Below are positions 43,157 through 49,859 of a stretch of DNA of 49,859 bases, piece by piece; position 1 is the first letter of the stretch; each line of letters begins with the position of its first letter. The translations under genes were made by a program, and so were the position numbers. Below the pieces are notes generated by a model. The model was given only the letters and a program-made list of their open reading frames with translations, had not been told where the DNA came from and did not search any database. The DNA comes from Candidatus Aerophobota bacterium (GTDB lineage Bacteria > Chlamydiota > Chlamydiia > Chlamydiales > Simkaniaceae), in contig NVUK01000001.1 of the NCBI GenBank assembly GCA_002401865.1, positions 1 through 49,859 on the forward strand, written 5' to 3'.

Positions 43157-44023
43157 TTAATTAAGTTTGTGTGCTTTTTTGAAGCTAGAGAAAGTGTTTT
43201 CTAGAAGGCAGGCAATAGTCATAGGGCCAACGCCTCCAGGGACGGGTGAGATAGCATAGCATTTATCCTTAACTGATTCAAAGTCAACGTCTCCTGTGAT
43301 TCGGTAGCGCCCAGCATGTTTTTCCCGGTGGATACCCACATCGATCACAATAGCCTCTTTTTTCACATCTTCTGCTTTTATAAGGTGTTTCACGCCAGCG
43401 CAAGCGATAATTACATCTGCAGAGTTTAAAAGAGAGCGTTTGTTGTGTGAGGTTTTGTGTATGAGGGTAACGGTGGCATTAAGAAAATCTGTTTTTTGAC
43501 TAAGGAGAGTAGCTAAAGGTTTGCCTACAATTAAACTTCTTCCTACAATTGCTACGTGTTTGTTATTTAAAGAGATACCATAGTATTTGAGCAATTTTGT
43601 GATGCCAAGCGGTGTACAAGGAATAAAGCCTGTGGAGTCTTGGGAGAGGATTTTGCCCAGATTTAAAGGGTGGAAGCCATCTACATCTTTACTCGGGGCT
43701 ATAGCGCTAACGATTGTAGCAACACGGATAGGGGCAGGGAGGGGTTGTTGTACTAGGATGCCATAAATATTAGGGTCACTATTTTGCTTTTCAATGGCTT
43801 GGATTAATTCTTTTTCACTGATTTGATCGCTTAATTCAATTAAAACAGAGTTTATCCCTACTTGCGCGCAAGCTTTTTGCTTCATTTTGACATAAATTTG
43901 AGAAGCTTTATCCTCTCCTACTAAAATAAAGGCGATACCTATAGGTTGGTCTATTGTAGCCAAAGATTCTTGAAGGTTTTTCAAGATGTCAGCGGCACAT
44001 TTTTTCCCATCAAGTATGATCAT
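43157..44023 (-). CDS. folD: Bifunctional methylenetetrahydrofolate dehydrogenase / cyclohydrolase
   Basis: FolD interconverts 5,10-methylene- and 10-formyl-tetrahydrofolate, supplying one-carbon units including formyl for initiator tRNA. The family blocks are clear: YVKMKQKACAQVGI with the catalytic Lys (~44-57), GILVQQPLP (~92), SKDVDGFHP (~118), the NADP-binding GRSLIVGKP (~161) and PVPGGVGPMT near the C-terminus. The length of 288 is normal. The start overlaps the upstream SuhB-like gene by 14 bases. Confidence 0.96.
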   Translation of the reverse strand: MIILDGKKCAADILKNLQESLATIDQPIGIAFILVGEDKASQIYVKMKQKACAQVGINSVLIELSDQISEKELIQAIEKQNSDPNIYGILVQQPLPAPIRVATIVSAIAPSKDVDGFHPLNLGKILSQDSTGFIPCTPLGITKLLKYYGISLNNKHVAIVGRSLIVGKPLATLLSQKTDFLNATVTLIHKTSHNKRSLLNSADVIIACAGVKHLIKAEDVKKEAIVIDVGIHREKHAGRYRITGDVDFESVKDKCYAISPVPGGVGPMTIACLLENTFSSFKKAHKLN

Positions 44024-44864
44024 TTTTGTTAGCTTTGGTTAAAGTATTACCTATCTTCTTCACCATCTGGTCGTGCAATAGGCCGTTTGTGGCTATTAGA
44101 GAAGAAGATTGTTGAAAGCTAAGGGCGCCTCCATCAAAAGTGGAGAAACTACCCCCAGCCTCTTCTACAAGTAATAGGCCAGCAGCGCTACTGTATGGCT
44201 CTAAAGAGGTGGTCCAAAATCCATCACACCTTCCAGCTGCTAAATAGCTAAGGGCTAAAGCAGAAGAGCCAAGTTGCCGAATGGGAATACCCATTTTAGC
44301 AAAATCTTGAAAAAGATCCAAGCAGCAAAGGGGGTTTTCGTGTGTGTTATAAGAAAAAGAGGTGAAAGCCATCATGTTATCTAAAACAGCCGTGCCCGTT
44401 ACAGATAGTTTTCGTCCATTGAGATAGGCACCAGAATCTTTTTCAGCAGTAAAAAGTTCATGAGAAAGAGGCTGATAGACAACACCTGTGAGAGTTTCGT
44501 TGTTAAACAGGGCAGCGATGCTTACGCAAAAGACAGGGATTTGGTGAAAAAAATTGACGGTGCCATCAATAGGGTCAATTAGCCAGGTGATACCGTCTTT
44601 GCCCTCATCACTATTGCCACTATTACCACTCTCTTCACCGATAAAGCGGTGGTTAGGAAAGTGGGACTTGATGGTGTCAATAATGAGTTTTTCTGCCCTC
44701 TTATCCACTTCTGTAACAATATTATGTCTACCCGATTTTGTTTCAAAGCTATGCTTTTCTCCAAACTGTTTTCGCAGATAATCTCCTACATTAAGCGCTG
44801 CTAAACAAGCAACTTTTGTCAGTCTTGCTCTTAAAATTTGAGATAGGTCGAGATCGGGACTCAT
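44010..44864 (-). CDS. Inositol monophosphatase-family (SuhB-like) protein
   Basis: Family motifs are visible: the Glu of GEESG (~73-77), WLIDPIDGTVNFFH (~93-106) with metal-binding Asp residues, and the C-terminal LLVEEAGG. The third metal-site Asp, usually in P-W-D-x-A-A-G, is Ser225 here (PYSSAAG, codon 44190-44192). Members dephosphorylate inositol phosphates, fructose 1,6-bisphosphate or PAP, or bind RNA polymerase/NusA like SuhB. The missing Asp suggests altered or lost catalysis. It heads a two-gene unit with folD. Confidence 0.85.
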   Translation of the reverse strand: MSPDLDLSQILRARLTKVACLAALNVGDYLRKQFGEKHSFETKSGRHNIVTEVDKRAEKLIIDTIKSHFPNHRFIGEESGNSGNSDEGKDGITWLIDPIDGTVNFFHQIPVFCVSIAALFNNETLTGVVYQPLSHELFTAEKDSGAYLNGRKLSVTGTAVLDNMMAFTSFSYNTHENPLCCLDLFQDFAKMGIPIRQLGSSALALSYLAAGRCDGFWTTSLEPYSSAAGLLLVEEAGGSFSTFDGGALSFQQSSSLIATNGLLHDQMVKKIGNTLTKANKNDHT

Positions 44865-44935
44865 AATGACTCTCTATTAAGGATTAAAGGTAATTAACCT
44901 CGTTGTAGCTCTTTTTTTTTAAAAAAGAAAGAGGT

Positions 44936-45466
44936 CTACCTCTTTTTTTTAGATAGTGGAGAGAATTTTCGAGTAAAGAAAAAGCTTTTGATCCATCGGG
45001 TAAAAGATTGAAAAAAGAAGCTGGGAATAAAAAAAAGAGCCATTCCCAGAGCGCTATTGAGTAAGCAGGGGAGAATAGGGCGCCAAATCAGTGTGTGTAG
45101 AGTTCTGTAGGGGAGTTTTCCAAGAATTAAAAGCCCGGCATCTTGAAACAGGGTAAGAGTGTAGGCAAAGAGAAAGAGGTACAAGAGTAGAGAGAAGAAA
45201 AATTGCGAAAAATAGATGCGATAAGAGGAGAGAAATAGGGTGGATAAAGAGTAAACAGCTAAGAAAAATCCAAAGGGGAGTTCGTTGTTTAAGCAATCTA
45301 AAAAAAGACCTAAACAAAGACTGAGTACAAGGCTCTTTTTTTTGGTGTGGATAAAGGCACTAATTACCAGTAAAGGAGTAAAAGGTATTAGATTATATGT
45401 GGGAAAAAAAGTTTGTCCAGCAAGTAAAAGGGCGAGGGAATAGAAAAAAAGTAGTAGTGTATGCAT
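44936..45466 (-). CDS. MreD-like polytopic membrane protein
   Basis: The 176-residue protein is almost entirely hydrophobic, with about five helices and a Lys/Arg-rich C-terminus. The segment LGLFLDCLNNELPFGFFLAVYSL (~53-75) resembles the conserved GxxxDxxxxxxxG part of MreD. MreD is a small partner in the rod-shape complex that guides peptidoglycan synthesis. No mreBC is visible in this window. It follows the sugar transferase gene by 12 bases, which would also suit a membrane protein for polysaccharide export. Confidence 0.5.
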   Translation of the reverse strand: MHTLLLFFYSLALLLAGQTFFPTYNLIPFTPLLVISAFIHTKKKSLVLSLCLGLFLDCLNNELPFGFFLAVYSLSTLFLSSYRIYFSQFFFSLLLYLFLFAYTLTLFQDAGLLILGKLPYRTLHTLIWRPILPCLLNSALGMALFFIPSFFFQSFTRWIKSFFFTRKFSPLSKKKR

Positions 45467-45478
45467 AAAAAAACCAGT

Positions 45479-46120
45479 TTAAACAGCGCCCTGTCTTTGC
45501 AATACAACGGGGATAGTTTTTAGTATAATAGAAAAGTCTTTCGCTAAGCTTTTTTGTTTACTGTAAAGGCTATCTAGAAAGATTTTATCTTGGTGTGTCA
45601 GTGTGCTTCTTCCTGAAATTTGCCACAGACATGTAATGCCTGGTTTGACAGAGAAAATATCTTTAAAAAGCAGCGGGTATTTAGCAAGGTGTTCCGGTTC
45701 TATCAAATTTTTAATATAGGCTCTAGGGCCAACAAGGGATATATCTCCTTTGAGTACGCAAAAAAAGTCAGGTAATTCATCTAAAGAGGTTTTTCTTAAA
45801 AAATGGCCTAACTTAGTAGTACGTGGATCGGGGCTAAGTTTTTGATAAGTGGCCCATTCTTCAGCAAGAACAGGATTTTCACTCAGCATACGGGAAAGTT
45901 TTTCCTCAGCATCAATACACATGGTACGGAATTTATAAATCGTAATGGTAGCGCGGTTTTTACCCAAACGGCTCCCTTTATAAAATACAGGTCCTTTGGA
46001 CTCGAGCTTGATTGCTATGGCAATCATGATGAAAAGAGGAGAGAAAATAGTAAGAGCTAGCAAAGATACTATAATATCTATAGCGCGCTTGCTTACTAGG
46101 TAAAGCTGTTCTTTCATCAT
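45479..46120 (-). CDS. Undecaprenyl-phosphate sugar-1-phosphate transferase (bacterial sugar transferase family)
   Basis: I start at ATG 46120 because AAGGA lies five bases upstream; a GTG/ATG extension of 31 codons overlaps ugd. One N-terminal membrane segment (~residues 10-38, IIVSLLALTIFSPLFIMIAIAIKLE) precedes the catalytic core with KFRTM, the DE(L)PD motif region (RKTSLDELPDFFCVLKGDISLVGPRAY) and GITCLWQISGRS. The compact size matches monotopic phosphoglycosyl transferases that start glycan assembly by moving a sugar phosphate to a lipid carrier. Being downstream of ugd suggests a glycan containing uronic acid or UDP-derived sugars (inference). Confidence 0.92.
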   Translation of the reverse strand: MMKEQLYLVSKRAIDIIVSLLALTIFSPLFIMIAIAIKLESKGPVFYKGSRLGKNRATITIYKFRTMCIDAEEKLSRMLSENPVLAEEWATYQKLSPDPRTTKLGHFLRKTSLDELPDFFCVLKGDISLVGPRAYIKNLIEPEHLAKYPLLFKDIFSVKPGITCLWQISGRSTLTHQDKIFLDSLYSKQKSLAKDFSIILKTIPVVLQRQGAV

Positions 46121-46199
46121 TATAGTCCTTATTCTTCTCAATTTTTTTCTCAATGCCTGAGTATAAATTAATACCACTCTAATTTTACAACAAAATATT

Positions 46200-47570
46200 T
46201 TATACAGGAGCAATACTTTGTTTTTCTTCCATTGAGATAGGGCTGCTGCTGGTGGCCGCTATCCCTACGCTGTAGTAGGTAAATCCTAGCTTTTTCATAC
46301 TCGCAGCTACGTATTGATTGCGCGCATCAAAAAAACTAAAATTTTTTAATTTTTTGCATAGTTTGGCAAAATTAACCGACCTAAACTGTTTCCATTCGGT
46401 TAAAAGGCAAATACCATGTGCATCTAAAGCAGCGTCATATTCTGAAGCGCAATAAGTAACTTGCTGTGAGGGGGCGAATACTTTTTTCATGGAGTCCATT
46501 GCTTCTGGATCATATAGCCGGAGGTTGTACCCAAGGTTTAGCAATTCTTGAATAATAAAAACAGAGGGAGCGCACCGGATATCATCTGTACCAGGTTTGA
46601 ATGAGAGGCCCCATATAGCTAAAGTGATGTTTGTGGCTAGTTTTGCTTTTTCAAAATAGGTAGTAATTTTGTTTAAAAACAAATGTTTGCTACGCACATT
46701 GGTTTGCTCTACTGCGTGTAAAATAGGCATCGGAACACCCTTGCTTTTAGCCAGGTAAGCAAGAGAGGTTAAGTCTTTAGGGAAACAGGATCCGCCATAA
46801 CCGATACCTGCGTATAGAAAATGGGATCCTATTCTCTCATCAAGGCCCATACCTTTTCTAATAAGATGAATATTGGCCCCTGTTTTCTCACAAACTTCTG
46901 CCATCTCATTCATGAAAGAAATACGTGTTGCAAGCATGGCATTAGAAGCATATTTCACCAGCTCAGCACTAGAGGGGTCCATGACAAGGATTCGTTCAGA
47001 GTTAACGGTAAAAGAGGCATAGAGTTTACGCATCATGAGGGCATCGCTCTCTTTGTTTATACCGAGTATAATACGTGAGGGTTTCATGCAGTCGTCAATA
47101 GCTGAGCCCTCTTTGAGAAATTCTGGATTGGATAAGATGGGATAGAGATCGCTCTGTTTGATCTCTGTTTTTAGCCACTGTGTTAAAGCTTTGTTAGTAC
47201 CTACGGGGACGGTAGATTTTATCGCTATTGGTAAGCGGTATTTGTGATGCTCAATAATACTAGATAAAGCTTTTCTAACAGATGTTATGTCGCACTCTCC
47301 TGAAGCTTTACAGGGCGTTCCTGTTGCAATAAAAGCGATATCAAAGGTTTCGTGTGTTTTGTAGGTAGAAGTAAAAAGTAGCCTTTCTTGCTCTTTATTT
47401 TTTTTAAGCATTTCTAGTAAAAAAGGCTCGTAGAAGGGTAAATATCCCTCATTAAGCATTTTGATTTTTGACACATTGCTATCTAGCGCTGTTACATAGT
47501 GGCCCATTTGGGCAAAGCAGGCGGCGGTAACAAGGCCTACATAGCCTGTTCCTACAACTAAAATTTTCAT
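46200..47570 (-). CDS. ugd: UDP-glucose 6-dehydrogenase
   Basis: The enzyme oxidises UDP-glucose to UDP-glucuronate with NAD. The N-terminal Rossmann motif GTGYVGLVTA (residues 7-16), FIATGTPCK, and the catalytic Cys segment GYGGSCFPKD near residue 257-266 are present. The C-terminal NAD-binding part includes WGLSFKPGTDDIR. The length of 456 is typical. Its start overlaps the LolD-type gene by four bases, so it is co-transcribed with the lipoprotein exporter genes. Confidence 0.96.
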   Translation of the reverse strand: MKILVVGTGYVGLVTAACFAQMGHYVTALDSNVSKIKMLNEGYLPFYEPFLLEMLKKNKEQERLLFTSTYKTHETFDIAFIATGTPCKASGECDITSVRKALSSIIEHHKYRLPIAIKSTVPVGTNKALTQWLKTEIKQSDLYPILSNPEFLKEGSAIDDCMKPSRIILGINKESDALMMRKLYASFTVNSERILVMDPSSAELVKYASNAMLATRISFMNEMAEVCEKTGANIHLIRKGMGLDERIGSHFLYAGIGYGGSCFPKDLTSLAYLAKSKGVPMPILHAVEQTNVRSKHLFLNKITTYFEKAKLATNITLAIWGLSFKPGTDDIRCAPSVFIIQELLNLGYNLRLYDPEAMDSMKKVFAPSQQVTYCASEYDAALDAHGICLLTEWKQFRSVNFAKLCKKLKNFSFFDARNQYVAASMKKLGFTYYSVGIAATSSSPISMEEKQSIAPV

Positions 47571-48253
47571 AAATCTTCCTTTTTCACTGGAGTGAGTCCA
47601 TCTATATTTAGAGTGTAAATTTTATCACACAAAAGTGCAAGGGAGTGGCTATGGGTAACGAGTAATAAGCTTTTATTGTGACAGCGTGTTTGATCTATTA
47701 GCATAGAAAAAATAGATTGAGACGTTTCCTCATCTAAATTGCCTGTGGGCTCATCAGCTAAAATTAAAGCGGGGTCATTGATTAAAGCTCTAGCCATCGC
47801 TACGCGTTGCTTCTCTCCTCCTGAAAGGTGGGAGACAGAACCAGTGGCATCTTGAGCTAAATTTAGCGCGCTTAAAAGTGTTAAAGCTTTTTGTTTTGCC
47901 TGCTTTGCATTCCCTGCAATTTTTGCAGGCATTAAAACGTTGTCTAAAATAGAGAGGGATTCAATAAGATTAAAATTTTGAAAGATAAAACCCATTTTCT
48001 GATTTCTTAGAAAATAGGGGCTATAAGAAGAAAAAGGTTTATTGCTAAAATGTAGCGAGCCAGAAGAGGCTTTTTCTAACGTTGCTAAAATATGTAAAAG
48101 CGTAGTTTTTCCGCATCCCGACGGCCCAATAATTGCAATAGATTCTCCTGGATAAATAGAGAGATTAACACCGCTAAAGAGTATCTTTTTAGAAGGAGAT
48201 TGAAATGATTTAGAAAGGTTTTTTACGTGTAAAAGGGAAAGTTTTTCGCTCAT
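47567..48253 (-). CDS. lolD: ABC transporter ATP-binding protein, LolD type
   Basis: The ATPase has Walker [10 protein letters not shown] (~42-50), the Q-loop [13 protein letters not shown], the signature [15 protein letters not shown], Walker [13 protein letters not shown] and the H-loop THSHS. The sequence class is that of MacB/LolD ATPases. It overlaps the FtsX-type permease gene by four bases. The pair probably extracts lipoproteins from the inner membrane, the first step of outer-membrane lipoprotein sorting. A MacB-like or cell-division FtsE role is less likely given the partner. Confidence 0.88.
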   Translation of the reverse strand: MSEKLSLLHVKNLSKSFQSPSKKILFSGVNLSIYPGESIAIIGPSGCGKTTLLHILATLEKASSGSLHFSNKPFSSYSPYFLRNQKMGFIFQNFNLIESLSILDNVLMPAKIAGNAKQAKQKALTLLSALNLAQDATGSVSHLSGGEKQRVAMARALINDPALILADEPTGNLDEETSQSIFSMLIDQTRCHNKSLLLVTHSHSLALLCDKIYTLNIDGLTPVKKEDL

Positions 48254-49859
48254 GATACCTCCGCTTTCAAGGCTTTAGAGGGATTGACTCTGCAAGCGAT
48301 TAAAGCTGGAATGATACCTGCAATAAGAGATAAAAGAGGCGTTGCAATGAGTGCTAGTTTTAGAGCATTAGGACTTAGTGTCGTAGATAAAGATTTACCA
48401 TAAAACATTTCATTAAAAATATCATGACCTTGCAAACGGCTTAAAAGCATAATGATGGAGTCTAAATTTTCGAGTGTTAGATAGGCTAGAGCGACACCGA
48501 TTAATGTACTAATTAGACCAATACATCCTCCAACTAGAGTGAAAATAATCCCAATACTTCGCTTAGAAGCGCCTAAAGATTGCAAAATAGCAATTTCTTT
48601 TTTCCTATCGTTGACCATTACTACCAACATGGAAATAACATTGGTGCTAGCCACAATTAAAATAATTAAACTTACAATAGAGAAAAGGTACTGGTCACTT
48701 TTAAATTGTTGGAGCAAATCTTTGACAAACTCATACTCATAGTAAGGAACAAAAGTAAAATAGGGAAGAATACCCTGCTCGCTAAAAGCTTTTTTTAAAT
48801 CTTGAGTTATTTGCTCCGTGAGTTTGTTGTCGGAGAAAAAAATGTTAAAGCCATTAGTGGAAAGAGAGCTGTAAAAAGAGTCTTCTGTAGTACTGCTAAT
48901 AGAGGCAACAACAGGTTTGGGTAGGAGTAAAGATTTTGAACTTACAGCAGAAATACCAGGATCATAAAATCCTGCAATATAAAAGGGGAGTTGTTGCTCT
49001 TGTGGGGAGGAGAGTGTGGTGGCAAAATAGGAGAGGTAACCTTTATCACCAAATAAATATCCCTTATCCTTCCACCCTTTGGGCGCTACAAGAGGTAAAA
49101 AATGATCGCGGCTCTTTGGGTAGTGCGTTTTAATAGAGCCCTGTTTTTCAATAAAATAGGCCCAGGGAGGCTCTATAGCAGGGGGGGTTGTAAAATGTGT
49201 TTTTACACTTAAATCGGTTACAGCGCAATTTTCGGCCCTGGTTTTAAGGGGAAAGTTTTTACCATGGAATGTCATACTCCCTTGATAAAAAATAGATTTG
49301 TTTTGAGAAGAGGGGAGTTGTACCCGGTCAATAGAAAAAATTAGGGGAGCGTCCGCGTAACAAGAAACAGTTTTACTCAGCGCCTGTTTCTTGCCAGTTT
49401 TATCTCTAAAATGAAGAATATCTTCTTCAAAAACTATATTTCCTTGGACCATGCTTTCGCTGGTATAGTCGTGATTTTTATCGGGTATAAGCAGAAAAGA
49501 GATCTTGTTTGCTTTTTGGTTAGCATAACAGGGAATATGGCCTCCTGTTTTTACAAGATCAGTTAGTAGAGAAGTGGAAAGATAACGAATTTGAGCCTTA
49601 TGGAGATCAATATTTGAAAAAATAGCTTTTAATTCATCAGAGTTTGGTCCAAATTCTTTGAGCGTCATACGGTATAGATGTTCAAATTCTTCAGAACTAA
49701 TTGTGGTGAGCGTTTCTACAGATTTAGTATTTTCACTAGAGAAAGATTGCAATAGAGCCATTCCCCTTAAAGGAGAGGTGGGCGCTGTTTGATTTTGATG
49801 TGTAAATCTTACAGGAGTATCCAAATAAAACTGAGAGCCACCCGATTCAAAGTCGTCAA
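48250..49859 (-). CDS. LolC/LolE-type permease, 5' end outside the window
   Basis: The frame stays open to the right edge of the window (codons continue past the TTG at 49822-49824 with DDFESGGSQFYL), so the gene is truncated at its N-terminus here. The visible part includes a large periplasmic domain and the FtsX region with three helices: ~380-405, 430-450 and 495-515 in visible numbering. It contains NDRKKEIAILQSLGASKRSI and the typical PSKALKAE ending. Together with the ATPase it should act as a Lol-type lipoprotein exporter. LolC and LolE cannot be distinguished, since chlamydiae may use one permease. Confidence 0.85.
   Translation of the reverse strand, partial: DDFESGGSQFYLDTPVRFTHQNQTAPTSPLRGMALLQSFSSENTKSVETLTTISSEEFEHLYRMTLKEFGPNSDELKAIFSNIDLHKAQIRYLSTSLLTDLVKTGGHIPCYANQKANKISFLLIPDKNHDYTSESMVQGNIVFEEDILHFRDKTGKKQALSKTVSCYADAPLIFSIDRVQLPSSQNKSIFYQGSMTFHGKNFPLKTRAENCAVTDLSVKTHFTTPPAIEPPWAYFIEKQGSIKTHYPKSRDHFLPLVAPKGWKDKGYLFGDKGYLSYFATTLSSPQEQQLPFYIAGFYDPGISAVSSKSLLLPKPVVASISSTTEDSFYSSLSTNGFNIFFSDNKLTEQITQDLKKAFSEQGILPYFTFVPYYEYEFVKDLLQQFKSDQYLFSIVSLIILIVASTNVISMLVVMVNDRKKEIAILQSLGASKRSIGIIFTLVGGCIGLISTLIGVALAYLTLENLDSIIMLLSRLQGHDIFNEMFYGKSLSTTLSPNALKLALIATPLLSLIAGIIPALIACRVNPSKALKAEVS

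Noticed and set aside
44904-44935. Possible T-run/A-run hairpin between the SuhB-like and MreD-like genes
   Set aside because: The pairing is almost only A-T, and the A/T runs could pair in many registers; too weak to call a terminator.
1-49859. tRNA genes, CRISPR arrays, insertion sequences or prophage genes
   Set aside because: No tRNA T-loop/acceptor pattern, regularly spaced repeats, transposase or phage structural motifs were recognised; a covariance-model tRNA scan could still find one missed by eye.

Overview
The window is a stretch of a Chlamydiota chromosome, most likely an environmental (amoeba- or arthropod-associated) lineage rather than Chlamydia proper. The evidence is a double-length UvrA with four ABC ATPase modules divergent from pyruvate kinase; a diadenylate cyclase / YbbR / glycosyltransferase / LpxL-type acyltransferase run beside cydAB; the 51-residue Chlamydiae/Verrucomicrobia small basic protein next to ybeY and a CBS-domain CorC-like protein; and many Inc-like or secreted proteins of unknown function. 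The DNA is AT-rich, densely packed, and full of 4-bp (ATGA/GTGA) overlaps. No tRNA, rRNA, CRISPR array, transposase or phage gene was seen.

Layout. 1-4148 (minus): a tandem family of three large paralogues (the first cut by the window edge) plus a small hydrophobic partner, with a copied promoter block. 4244-5883 (minus): a BioD-like/DRTGG protein coupled to a Nudix hydrolase. 6026-7819 (plus): MazG and a MOMP-like outer-membrane protein. 7823-7931 (minus): the SRP RNA. 7988-14285 (minus): a hydrophobic hypothetical protein and uvrA. 14364-15785 (plus): pyk. 15763-20949 (minus): dacA - ybbR - glycosyltransferase - lpxL - rsmE, linking c-di-AMP signalling to envelope and LPS genes. 21203-24054 (plus): a secreted protein with a RanBP2-type zinc finger, then cydAB. 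24051-26515 (minus): nadK, xseB, xseA. 26656-28803 (plus): tpiA, secG and two tandem peptide deformylase genes, the second lacking two metal ligands. 28817-34615 (minus): LptD-like, HEAT-repeat and degenerate DUF3604-like proteins. 34751-37864 (minus): two tiny basic proteins, ybeY, a secreted ankyrin protein and a CorC-like protein, with promoter and terminator visible. 38081-39022 (plus): an isolated gene of unknown function. 39063-40799 (minus): two DUF502 membrane proteins and a HolC-like protein. 40876-43026 (minus): RNase R with an abnormal 5' end and a tiny His-rich lipoprotein. 43157-44864 (minus): folD and an inositol-monophosphatase-family protein. 44936-49859 (minus): LolC/E-type permease (truncated by the window end), LolD-type ATPase, UDP-glucose dehydrogenase, a sugar-phosphate transferase and an MreD-like protein.

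Two themes recur. One is envelope biogenesis: LptD, LpxL, a WaaG-type glycosyltransferase, LolCD-type transport, UDP-glucuronate synthesis, a MOMP-like porin and DUF502. The other is enzyme-family proteins that have lost expected metal ligands: the second deformylase, the DUF3604 protein, the SuhB-like protein, YbeY, and half of UvrA. All product names come from motif recognition by eye; no database search was run.
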